From: Fuerstiella sp.
GTDB taxonomy: Bacteria; Planctomycetota; Planctomycetia; Planctomycetales; Planctomycetaceae
DNA length: 52,466 bases
Direction of reading: 5' to 3'
Assembly: GCA_029941865.1 (NCBI GenBank)
Contig: JAPYTO010000018.1
Location: 1-52,466 of the forward strand
Shown here piece after piece: positions 1 through 7,957 of the stretch (position 1 is the first letter of the stretch; the number at the start of each line of letters is the position of its first letter). The notes under the pieces were generated by a model that saw nothing but the letters and a program-made list of their open reading frames with translations, did not search any database and had not been told where the DNA came from. The translations under genes and the position numbers were made by a program.

Positions 1-178
1 CCAGCTTCAACGCCGAGGCCGTACGACTGAGACCATGAGCATCTGCCAGTTTCACCGCCAGTGCCCAGAGCTTTCCCGGGATCCGAGCACCCACTTTCCG
101 TGTCCGCCGCCATGCCTCAAACCGATTTCGCCCAACTGCCAGCGACGCGGGAATATCGCTACGCTTTCGTCCTGCCAT
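1..178 (-). CDS. Transposase-associated small protein, cut by window edge
   Basis: An ATG at 178 on the minus strand opens a frame that stays open through base 1, giving 59 codons. A GGGAG ribosome binding site lies about 7 bases upstream. The translation is basic and contains the motif RFEAWRRTRK, then KLWALAVKLA and HGLSRTASALKL, which reads as a helix-turn-helix. From memory this resembles small proteins that accompany IS66-like transposases in planctomycetes and deltaproteobacteria; that is an inference. The C-terminus lies outside the window. It sits 97 bases downstream of the kinase-WD40 gene on the same strand, so a mobile element may begin at this edge. Confidence 0.5.
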   Translation of the reverse strand, partial: MAGRKRSDIPASLAVGRNRFEAWRRTRKVGARIPGKLWALAVKLADAHGLSRTASALKL

Positions 179-274
179 GGTCGTGCTCCCAAATGGTGAA
201 AGCAACCACGGTAGCCATGCCAACAAAATCATTCAGGCACGCTTGCCGGAAGGACACCTTCATTTTACCGTCGG

Positions 275-1777
275 CTAACGCTGTACCGCTGACGGAGTCG
301 AATCCATATCCAATTCGACGTCATAGCGGGCAAACGATTTGTTCAACGCATGCAGATCAAACAATTCGATCGAGTTGTGATTATGCACGACGACCGAGAG
401 GTATCTGCCGTTGGCCGAGAATGCCAAGTGCAGAATCGCGTTGCGGAAAGGATCGAATGTAAGTTGCCTCTGGAAGGTCTCTCCCTGGCGTTCCCACAAG
501 ATGGTCGTTCCGCTGATGTCTCCTGTTGCTAGCCAGCGTCCATCGGTCGAAAGGGCTTGTGCCAGGACTCGCTGGCCTAGTTCCGCAATCCGGTGAATGA
601 GTTTCCCGCTCGGAATCGCTCGGCGTTCAACCCTGCCCGCGTCGCCGGAGACGACCATCCAGGTCTCCTCAGGCCCGAGGTCAATGTTGTTGACCGACTC
701 GTCGGAGATCTTAATCTGCGTTTCCAGCTGACCTGTATTTGGATCGGTCAATTGAACCGTACCATTGCGAGCGGCGGAATAGATCCGCTTCTTTCCTGTT
801 TCGATGTCGTAGATGTGCGACCACTCATCCGGCACGTCAGCCCATTGCGTCGGTTGAGCATCGGAGGACAAGTCCCACGAAAAAAGACGGTCATTGTCGA
901 CAGCCGCCCAAACCCTGCCTCCGTCCGGCGAAATTGCAGGTACCTCCATGGGGACTTGATCCAGCGGCTGTCCGTCCGAAGTTGCGGTCAACGGAGAAAC
1001 GACAATGTCCTCGATCTCAATCTCGTCGAGCGAACGGGGCGCGGCGACTATTTCCAACAACGCATCGTGGGTCGTTGCGAAGTTCTCTCGCGACGAGTAT
1101 TTGAGAACGACCATGCCCAATGTACTACCGGCAAACTCGCGTGCGCCATAATGGCGACGATTGGCTGCTGAGTCGGAAGAACCCTCTCGTGGGACTTTGT
1201 CCAGATGACCGACGGAGATCGCTCGGCCTTCATTCGCATTGCATTTGACTCGAACGATGGCGGATACGGCGAGTCTGGGCCATGCCTGAGGGATCTTCGC
1301 CATCGGTAGTTCGACACGTAACGAGACAGCGGAGGTTTTCGGGCGCAGCCGTAGGAATTCGCTGCCATCCGCCCTCCTGACGCGTTGAATAGCGTGCCCA
1401 TCGCCCCCGGCGTGAATGACGTCCAGTCCCAGACTCACCGACTTGCCGATGGACGTCAGGACCTGAACGCGGTCAGCGCCATGGCGTTCGTCCCGGTCCC
1501 AAACAACGAGCCCCAACGATCGTAGAGAGGTGACGCGTTTCGCCCCCAACGCGGCGAACTGCGTCACGCTTTCGTGGTTCTGTCGCTCGGCGACCATGAC
1601 GTTCTTGCCGATGACGTCGCCCGTTTCACAGTCCCATTGGATCACCGAGTCAGTGTTGCCTTCCACCGGCGTCTCGCACGAGGTCGAGATGACTGCACCA
1701 TCGAACACAACGCGCCCCCTCGTCCAAAGGACTCCACCGAGGAGTTTTCGGCTCATTGGTTGACGACATTCGTACAA
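275..1777 (-). CDS. WD40-repeat C-terminal part of a split Ser/Thr kinase-WD40 protein
   Basis: This frame encodes about 500 residues of WD40-type beta-propeller. The recurring patterns include DGRVWAAVDNDRLFSWDL, DGRWLATGDISGTTILWE and NGRYLSVVVHNHNSIELFDL, that is, GH-like turns followed by W/F-D repeat ends. There is no good independent start: the sense reading continues directly from the frame upstream (1753-3039) across the G/C run at 1783-1790. Restoring one base there joins GGP to IQLYECRQPMSRKL without a gap. It is therefore best seen as the last third of a gene of about 1331 codons starting at 4268. The propeller would lie outside the membrane and is thought to bind partners in this family. 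Either a real frameshift mutation or a sequencing deletion explains the split. Confidence 0.75.
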   Translation of the reverse strand: MYECRQPMSRKLLGGVLWTRGRVVFDGAVISTSCETPVEGNTDSVIQWDCETGDVIGKNVMVAERQNHESVTQFAALGAKRVTSLRSLGLVVWDRDERHGADRVQVLTSIGKSVSLGLDVIHAGGDGHAIQRVRRADGSEFLRLRPKTSAVSLRVELPMAKIPQAWPRLAVSAIVRVKCNANEGRAISVGHLDKVPREGSSDSAANRRHYGAREFAGSTLGMVVLKYSSRENFATTHDALLEIVAAPRSLDEIEIEDIVVSPLTATSDGQPLDQVPMEVPAISPDGGRVWAAVDNDRLFSWDLSSDAQPTQWADVPDEWSHIYDIETGKKRIYSAARNGTVQLTDPNTGQLETQIKISDESVNNIDLGPEETWMVVSGDAGRVERRAIPSGKLIHRIAELGQRVLAQALSTDGRWLATGDISGTTILWERQGETFQRQLTFDPFRNAILHLAFSANGRYLSVVVHNHNSIELFDLHALNKSFARYDVELDMDSTPSAVQR

Positions 1778-3039
1778 TTGAATGGGCCCCCAGAGCGAAA
1801 GGCGAAAAAACAGCCGCTAGGGTCCAGGGCGGCAATCGCCCGATGGCGGGCAGTTACGGGAAGCTCATAGAGCAGGTGGTTGGATGTCGTGTCCCAGATT
1901 CGCAGCCAATCCGGTCCGGGCGAAAACAAGTAACGTCCCTCGAAGGCTGGTGCAGACATCGGCGCTCGGCTGAACAACTCGTTCGATTTGACCGAAGTTC
2001 GCAAGTCGAAAATCTGCGTTGAAGAATCCGCGCCAGCAATGACCAGTTGCCCTGTACAACAAGCGATAAATCCGGAAAACCCAGGCGTCATCTGTGGAGC
2101 AGAGAATCGAGAGCCAGGAGCGTATGCGACGGACGGCTCACCTAAATCCGCGTAGAACTGCAACACCCCGTTTCCCGGCAGCACGATGATCCGGTTGCCA
2201 GTCTCATCGACCGCGAAGTCGCGAATATTAAGGTCTCGACTGACCTCCTGTTCGAAGTTCTTCCACTGTTTGATTCGCCGCCCGACGGTATGTGCGTAAA
2301 GCCTTCTCCCATCGTGAGAGAATTGGACTTTCGAGACCTCGGAATCCTCCAGAACATCAAGCTTTCGTGGACTCGCGCCCGGATCGGTCAGATCGTAAAC
2401 CAACACTTTGCCGAACCGTGTTCCCGCTGCGAGCCAGCGACTGTTGGGACTGAAACACAACGCCCGAAACCCGTTATCCACTTTCCGGTCGCCACGGGCG
2501 ATTCGCCGCTGTGTGTCTTCCTCACTCTCGAACGAGAACGTCCACTTTGGATGGTCGAAGTTCGAAGTCTCGAAGACGAGCAATTTGGGCCGCACTTCGT
2601 CAATCGACTGGCCTGTAGCGAAGTACTGGCCGTCTCGACTGAACGCGAGCGAACCCGCCAGGATGTCGTCAGCCACCGTTTGCTGAAGTCGCAGGTCAAA
2701 ACTTGTGGTGGGGCCGAGAATCGTCTGTCTTAGCAGCACCTCGTCGCGAACGGCTGATGTCAGCGTGTTCGTTTTCTCCAACAGCTCCTCAACACGCCAG
2801 GTCCAACCAGGTTCATGACGTGCTTTGGCGGCGGCCGCCTCCAGCAGTAAGCGATAGAATTGAGCCGTGTCAGCCGTCTGCTTGCGGCTCTCGGCCAGCT
2901 GGTTGGCGGTTGCCAACCCGCAGCGGTCGACAGCATTTCTCGCCGGTAGCCAACTCCGACAACGATCACGACCAGGAGTAACGCTGCCGTCGCCAGCGAG
3001 CTGGCTCGAGCAGGATACCGTTTGCACCATCGCCCCCAT
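1753..3039 (-). CDS. WD40-repeat middle part of the split Ser/Thr kinase-WD40 protein
   Basis: The meaningful reading starts near 2917, not at the first start codon; the first 35 or so residues are an out-of-frame copy of the kinase membrane segment. From there the protein reads LATANQLAESRKQ, the helical linker usual after the membrane helix of planctomycete kinase-WD40 proteins. Propeller repeats follow, such as FSRDGQYFATGQ, FSPNSRWLAAGTRFGKVLVYDL and FSHDGRRLYAHTVGRRIKQW. It ends at 1753 just after the G/C run where the next third continues in another frame. The overlaps with both neighbours are the frameshift zones. As drawn, this piece alone would make no sensible protein unless the frame is restored. 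Confidence 0.7.
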   Translation of the reverse strand: MGAMVQTVSCSSQLAGDGSVTPGRDRCRSWLPARNAVDRCGLATANQLAESRKQTADTAQFYRLLLEAAAAKARHEPGWTWRVEELLEKTNTLTSAVRDEVLLRQTILGPTTSFDLRLQQTVADDILAGSLAFSRDGQYFATGQSIDEVRPKLLVFETSNFDHPKWTFSFESEEDTQRRIARGDRKVDNGFRALCFSPNSRWLAAGTRFGKVLVYDLTDPGASPRKLDVLEDSEVSKVQFSHDGRRLYAHTVGRRIKQWKNFEQEVSRDLNIRDFAVDETGNRIIVLPGNGVLQFYADLGEPSVAYAPGSRFSAPQMTPGFSGFIACCTGQLVIAGADSSTQIFDLRTSVKSNELFSRAPMSAPAFEGRYLFSPGPDWLRIWDTTSNHLLYELPVTARHRAIAALDPSGCFFAFRSGGPFNCTNVVNQ

Positions 3040-4268
3040 CGAACCACGGCGCTCACCGGGCGGGCAGCAATCGGGTCTCCTGCGAGGTAGTGACGCAGAT
3101 CACTGGCCAAAGCGTCGCAGGACGAATAACGTTGTGCCGATTCCTTGGCCAGGCAGGTCAGGCAGATCGTCTCCAGGTCGCGACCGACTTGTGGGCTGAA
3201 GACGCGGGGGCTGACTGGATCCTCCTGCAACAATTGCTGTAGAGTTTCAGCGACGCTCGCGGCGCGATGCGGCGGTCGGCCAGTCAGGACGAAATAGAGA
3301 ATCGCGCCAAGTGCATAGACATCGCTCGTCCGGCCGATCTTGTCCAGTTCGCCCCGGGCTTGCTCTGGTGCCATGTAGCTCGGTGTTCCGATCAGTTGGC
3401 CGCTGCGTGTGAGATCACTCGTCGCTTCAACATTCAGATTTTTGGCCAATCCAAAGTCGGTCAAACGCGGTTCCTGTCGATCGTCAATCAGCACGTTCGC
3501 TGGCTTCAGGTCCCGGTGGAGAATGCCTTGCTCGTGCGCGTACTGAACCGCGCACGCGAGCTTGACCATCAGTTCAGCAGCTGGACGTGGGGCGTAAAGG
3601 TCCTGCGAAACAGCCGAAGTCAGATCGTGTCCATCAACCAAACCCATTGAAAAATAGTGCTGACCGTTTGCCTTGCCCACTTCATAGATCGGGACGATGT
3701 TCGGGTGGTCCAGCAAAGCGGCCGCGCGAGCTTCGTTTTGAAAACGTTTGACCTCCTCACTGGAAGCAAACTTCCCAGAGAGGATCACTTTCAAGGCAAC
3801 CGTTCGATTAAGCGAATGATCGATTGCCTTGTACACGATCCCCATGGCTCCGCGAGCAATCTCTCCGGTCAGAGTGAACTCTCCCACGTCCCTGATCTGG
3901 ACGGACGAAGTGGCATCGTCCGAGTCAACTGACGATGGCTGACGCAAAACTTGCGTCTCATCGTGAGCTGGTCGCGCCGCTCTGTTGGCACGCGATTCGT
4001 GGCGCGAGATGCAATTGTCGAGAACGTCACGATCGGAAGCGAACTGACGAGCGTATTTCTCGACGTCGATGTGGCCATCGCTGCGAGTGCTATACTCCAG
4101 TTCCAGATCAAGCAACTCGCGCAACAGAAGTCGACGATGATCGCCGGGCCAGTCCTCGATCAGGAAATCGGCGATAGATCCACAAGCGCCATCCTGGAGC
4201 GCAAGCTCAAACTGATCACATGTCGTGTCGATCTGCTCCCAGAGATGATCATGATTGTCTGAAGCCAC
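2760..4268 (-). CDS. Ser/Thr protein kinase, N-terminal part of the split kinase-WD40 protein
   Basis: This is a Hanks-type Ser/Thr kinase. Residues 1-85 form the acidic helical module common at the N-terminus of planctomycete kinases (FELALQDG, LLRELLDLELE). The kinase domain runs from about 129 to 395, with the glycine loop at 137-145, the ATP-binding lysine in VALK (160), the catalytic HRDLKPAN (251-258), DFG (271-273) and APEQ near 300. A membrane helix lies at about 421-441. After it the frame becomes nonsense (Trp/Arg-rich tail), and the sensible continuation is in the next frame from about 2917, next to a three-base C run at 2917-2919. The reconstructed protein is a cytoplasmic kinase, one membrane pass and an external WD40 propeller. 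All catalytic residues are present, so the kinase half itself looks intact. Confidence 0.88.
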   Translation of the reverse strand: MASDNHDHLWEQIDTTCDQFELALQDGACGSIADFLIEDWPGDHRRLLLRELLDLELEYSTRSDGHIDVEKYARQFASDRDVLDNCISRHESRANRAARPAHDETQVLRQPSSVDSDDATSSVQIRDVGEFTLTGEIARGAMGIVYKAIDHSLNRTVALKVILSGKFASSEEVKRFQNEARAAALLDHPNIVPIYEVGKANGQHYFSMGLVDGHDLTSAVSQDLYAPRPAAELMVKLACAVQYAHEQGILHRDLKPANVLIDDRQEPRLTDFGLAKNLNVEATSDLTRSGQLIGTPSYMAPEQARGELDKIGRTSDVYALGAILYFVLTGRPPHRAASVAETLQQLLQEDPVSPRVFSPQVGRDLETICLTCLAKESAQRYSSCDALASDLRHYLAGDPIAARPVSAVVRWGRWCKRYPARASSLATAALLLVVIVVGVGYRREMLSTAAGWQPPTSWPRAASRRLTRLNSIAYCWRRPPPKHVMNLVGPGVLRSCWRKRTR

Positions 4269-4461
4269 GGCAGGTCACTCGAGCGAAAGTCATTCGTTTT
4301 CAGCTCCTAAGCATAATTGCAAGGCAACCTCGAGCAACCGCGGCATCGAATATCTGTCGGGAATTGCGATAACGGGACATTCTGCTCTACGCAATAGGTA
4401 CAATGTCCCTTGGTTCTCCACCCGCGGAATGGAACAATTGGTTGCAAACCTGAGTCCGCAG

Positions 4462-5628
4462 TTACCCCTCAAACGTGATGCTGCTGACACTTCCTGTTCC
4501 TCGTGCCACGCTGCTGTGGTCGCGGTATTTTTTGAGTTGTCCTTCATCCAGTTCCACGCCGAGTCCCGGGCCTTCCGGAACGCGTGCTGCGGCCGGGCCG
4601 AGTGTCAGTGGGGTTTTCAGCATGTCCGCTTCGTGATAAAGCGGGCCGATGAAATCACCGGGATACCGTTCGCTGGCAATCGTTGGCAGAGCAGCTCCCA
4701 GATGCAGCATAGCGGCTGTGCCGATTCCCAGTTCCAGATTGCTGCCCATCGCACACGGAATGCCCGCTGCCTTTGCGACGTGAACGACCTCCACAGTGGC
4801 CTGAACGCCGCCGTTCTTGCCCGGGTATACGCTGATGATGTCGACTGCACGTTCCGCAGTCAGATGCCATGCGTCGCCACAGGTGAACGCACTTTCGTCG
4901 GCCATGATGGGAATATCCGTGTGCCGCCGCAACGCCGCCAGTTCTGATCGATCGGCCGTCGGAATCGGTTGTTCCGCAAACAGAATATTGAATTCTCGCA
5001 GCCGACGCAGCATCTCCTTGGCCTGCGGGACCGTCCAGCCGCAATTGGCGTCGACACTGATCGGGATGTCGGGACCTGCCAGTTCCCGGATCGCTCGAAC
5101 TCGCTCAAAATCCTGATCCGGATCCAGTCCGACTTTGACTTTCAGGCACTTGACGCCTTTGTCCAGAAACTTTCGCGCGAGTTCGACGGCGTGCGGGATG
5201 TCGATCGATCCGACCACCATTCTGATCGGCATTTCCCCACGCACTTTCCCGCCCAGCAGTTGATACACGGGCACACCTGCCGATTTGCCGGCAAGATCCC
5301 AGAGCGCCATTTCAACGGCGGCTTTCGTAAACGGGTTAAGTCGAACCACACCTTCGATCAGGCGACGCAGATGGTTCACCTGAGTCGGATCTTCACCCGT
5401 GAGTACAGGAGCGATTAGTCCGTGGATGATGGCCACGCAACTCTGGCTTGTTTCACCGCTCCAGCGAGGGGCGACGGTGGCTTCGCCAAGCCCAGTCAAT
5501 CCTTCATCGGTATGGACCTGAACAATGACATAGGGCGACGTTGCGTGTTCGCCATGAGAAGTTTTCGTGGTCATGCCCGGCTTGAGCGGAACATTAACCG
5601 GAATGGCTTCGATTCGAGTGATCTTCAT
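4462..5628 (-). CDS. Enolase-superfamily enzyme, muconate-lactonizing subgroup
   Basis: The 388-residue protein has the full enolase-superfamily layout: an N-terminal capping domain (1-125) and a C-terminal barrel. The barrel has the KxK pair at 163/165 (LKVKVG), metal ligands D193 (SVDANCGW), E219 (FAEQPI) and D244 (MADES), and a lysine on the sixth strand at 271 (YPGKNGG). KxK plus this last lysine marks the muconate lactonizing enzyme subgroup, which includes cycloisomerases, o-succinylbenzoate synthases, dipeptide epimerases and N-acylamino acid racemases. Members abstract a proton alpha to a carboxylate with Mg2+. It is the last gene of the five-gene minus-strand cluster, 75 bases after the amidohydrolase, so an acid or N-acyl amino acid released by the amide-cleaving genes is a plausible substrate. 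Exact substrate unknown. Confidence 0.88.
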   Translation of the reverse strand: MKITRIEAIPVNVPLKPGMTTKTSHGEHATSPYVIVQVHTDEGLTGLGEATVAPRWSGETSQSCVAIIHGLIAPVLTGEDPTQVNHLRRLIEGVVRLNPFTKAAVEMALWDLAGKSAGVPVYQLLGGKVRGEMPIRMVVGSIDIPHAVELARKFLDKGVKCLKVKVGLDPDQDFERVRAIRELAGPDIPISVDANCGWTVPQAKEMLRRLREFNILFAEQPIPTADRSELAALRRHTDIPIMADESAFTCGDAWHLTAERAVDIISVYPGKNGGVQATVEVVHVAKAAGIPCAMGSNLELGIGTAAMLHLGAALPTIASERYPGDFIGPLYHEADMLKTPLTLGPAAARVPEGPGLGVELDEGQLKKYRDHSSVARGTGSVSSITFEG

Positions 5629-5703
5629 TGGCGAGGTCTGTTCGCAGGATGTCCGAGGGATGAAGGCCGCGGGCTTGAGACGAAGGTTTGATTCGATCGT
5701 GTA

Positions 5704-6606
5704 TCAAGCGTATTCCGGCAGGAATGGTTTCCAGTTTTCATAAATGATGTTGTGAATCATCTCGTCCGGAATTCTGGGAAAACTGGTCCCGGCAACAACG
5801 TCGTTGATTTTTTTCTGTCCGGCAATGACCTGAGCCGCGGTGGCCGACGGAAAGTCTGAACCGAAGATTAACTTGTGATCCACTCCGTATTCGATGGCCG
5901 TCATGAACGCCTGATAATGACGCAGCGGTCGGTAGTGCAGGGCGGAAATATTCGTATAGAGATTGGGGTGCTTGCGGATCAGCACGACGCACTCGTCTTC
6001 CCAGGGGTGCCCCATATGACTGATGACAATTCGCAGGTCCGGGCACGCGATGGCAATGTCTTCCAGCTGGATCGGATTGGCGTACTTCAACGGGCCGGTT
6101 CTGACGAATGATGTGCCCTGGTGAATGTTGACCGGAATACCCAATGATTCTGCCTTCCGGAACAGTGGAAGATGTATCGGGTCCTGTGGATTCCAGTTCT
6201 GGTAGATCGGCGAACATTTTAATCCTCGCAGACCAAGATTGTTGACGTAATGTTCGAGTTGATCAACGCAGTCCGGATCGTTGGGGTCAACCGAACACCA
6301 GCCGACAAACTTTTCGGAATGCTCGGCGACGAAGCGGGCGATGAGTTCCTGGTCGCAGTTGATTCCGGTGAATGGGGCTTTGATGCCGAACACAATCGCC
6401 TTGTCGACATCGGTGGTGGCCGCGAGCAACTGCTCAGGCTTCGAATCGAATGCGTTGGCTTCTTTGACATCGCTGCCGGCGAAATAGACATCGTCGGAAA
6501 GTTTCATCTTGGCCCGCTTCGCTTCCCATGCGAAGTCGACGAATTCATCCGAAAGATGTTCCGGGTGCCACATCAGGTTGGTGTGTGTGTCAAACAACAT
6601 AGCCAT
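5704..6606 (-). CDS. Amidohydrolase family 2 (TIM-barrel) protein with altered HxH motif
   Basis: The protein belongs to the amidohydrolase-2 family of metal-dependent hydrolases/decarboxylases. Barrel landmarks are GLRGLKCSPIY, IPVNIHQGTS, ISHMGHPWEDE, a conserved NISALHYRP block and FGSDFP near the end. I chose the ATG at 6606 because an AAAGG lies 9 bases before it; ATG 6600 and TTG 6612 are alternatives. It overlaps the end of the transporter gene by 17 bases, implying translational coupling. Oddly, the usual first-strand metal motif DxHxH reads D-T-H-T-N here, so the second histidine is an asparagine. The paralogue at 11379 keeps H-S-H. The protein may bind metal differently, or be a non-hydrolytic partner. 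It is likely cytoplasmic. Confidence 0.85.
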   Translation of the reverse strand: MAMLFDTHTNLMWHPEHLSDEFVDFAWEAKRAKMKLSDDVYFAGSDVKEANAFDSKPEQLLAATTDVDKAIVFGIKAPFTGINCDQELIARFVAEHSEKFVGWCSVDPNDPDCVDQLEHYVNNLGLRGLKCSPIYQNWNPQDPIHLPLFRKAESLGIPVNIHQGTSFVRTGPLKYANPIQLEDIAIACPDLRIVISHMGHPWEDECVVLIRKHPNLYTNISALHYRPLRHYQAFMTAIEYGVDHKLIFGSDFPSATAAQVIAGQKKINDVVAGTSFPRIPDEMIHNIIYENWKPFLPEYA

Positions 6607-7957
6607 CTTCAATCGCCTTTGACGGGTTCACCGCAAACCAGCTTAGCGCACCCAAAAAGTAAAAGGCAGCATGCAGGTAAATCACCAGATCCCAGTTTCC
6701 ATCGGTTTCGCGAATCTGATCAAACCAGTTGCCCAGAACGATTGGCAGCAAGACGCCTGCCAGGCACCCTGCCATGTTCATGACTCCCATGACGACCGCT
6801 GTGTGCCGGCCGCCGATGTCGATGGTCGCGGTCCATGCGGCGGGGGACCCGATACCGGAAAACAGTGCGCCCATTGCAATGACAAGCGAAAGTTCCGTCG
6901 CTGACGACGTCCAGGCAGATGCCATCGTAAATAATCCGCTGACGGTCAACGACACGATCGCCGTTCCGCTGCGGCTGATCCATTTACTGCCCGTCACTCG
7001 AAACATCCAGTCTACAATGACTCCCCCGGAAATGCTTCCAATGACGACAGCAATCAACGGCAGACTGTTCAGCATTCCCGCTTCCGCTTTGTTGATGCCG
7101 TAGACGTATTCCAGAAAAGCAAAAAACCACGTCACAAAAAAAACGTAACCCGCAGCGCGAAAGAACGACTGCACACACAGCCCCCACATTCCCGGACACT
7201 TCAGCATATTCAGCATCAGCGTCCTGTTTGAAGTCTCCTGCCCTGTCACATCCTCCGTTTCGGCCGCATCACTCTCTGTGTGAATAGTCGCAGCGTTATC
7301 GGGCCGATTGATTTCATGAATCAGATCGAGTTCCGCTTGATTTACGCTGCGGTGATCCTTTGGAAACGTGCGAAAGAAGTAGCAGAAGCTGAGTGCCCAC
7401 ACGATTCCGACCACGGAATAGGCCGCAAAGATGGCTCGCCAGCCGTAGTCGTGCGCCAGCAGCCAGCCCGTCAGTCCCATTGTGAACGCGCCTCCTATGG
7501 ACATTGACGCGACGATCCAGGAACTGCTCCGTCCGCGCCACCGGGGCGGGATCCAGTCCTTCAGAATCTTTGCGGAGATCGGAGCCAGGCCTGCCTGAAA
7601 AAGTCCCAGGGAAAATCGAGATGCCCACAGCATTTGATATGCAGAGGCCATGGCTGACCATGCGTTGCTGAGTGACCAGCACACGCTCAGAAACGCAAAT
7701 GCGAAACGCGTTCCGAACCGATTGCCCAGCCAGCCACCGGGCACCTGGCACAGCAGATAGCCGACTGCGAATGCGCTCATCAGCTCGCCCATCCGCGCGT
7801 CGCTGAATCCGAGATCTTCCTGGATCGAGGTGTTGGCCGCCGATATACAGTACCGTGTGAGATATGCGCTCGCGGACGCGAATGACACGGCTCCGAGTAC
7901 GAACCAGCGGACACTGGTTGGCGAATCGGAGCGGGATTCGGGAAGTCCGCGAGTCAC
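6590..7957 (-). CDS. MFS transporter, anion:cation symporter-like
   Basis: A 455-residue polytopic membrane protein with about twelve hydrophobic segments in two halves separated by a hydrophilic loop near residues 205-235. The first half carries the MFS signature between helices 2 and 3 (GYLLCQVPGGWLGNRFGTRF), typical of the anion:cation symporter group that takes up organic acids. The start is a GTG whose GTGA overlaps the stop codon of the dimethylformamidase-like gene upstream; an AAGAAG lies just before it. Its 3' end overlaps the amidohydrolase start. Position inside a tightly packed catabolic operon suggests that it imports the substrate of the neighbouring hydrolases. Substrate cannot be read from sequence. 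Confidence 0.9.
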   Translation of the reverse strand: MTRGLPESRSDSPTSVRWFVLGAVSFASASAYLTRYCISAANTSIQEDLGFSDARMGELMSAFAVGYLLCQVPGGWLGNRFGTRFAFAFLSVCWSLSNAWSAMASAYQMLWASRFSLGLFQAGLAPISAKILKDWIPPRWRGRSSSWIVASMSIGGAFTMGLTGWLLAHDYGWRAIFAAYSVVGIVWALSFCYFFRTFPKDHRSVNQAELDLIHEINRPDNAATIHTESDAAETEDVTGQETSNRTLMLNMLKCPGMWGLCVQSFFRAAGYVFFVTWFFAFLEYVYGINKAEAGMLNSLPLIAVVIGSISGGVIVDWMFRVTGSKWISRSGTAIVSLTVSGLFTMASAWTSSATELSLVIAMGALFSGIGSPAAWTATIDIGGRHTAVVMGVMNMAGCLAGVLLPIVLGNWFDQIRETDGNWDLVIYLHAAFYFLGALSWFAVNPSKAIEDGYVV

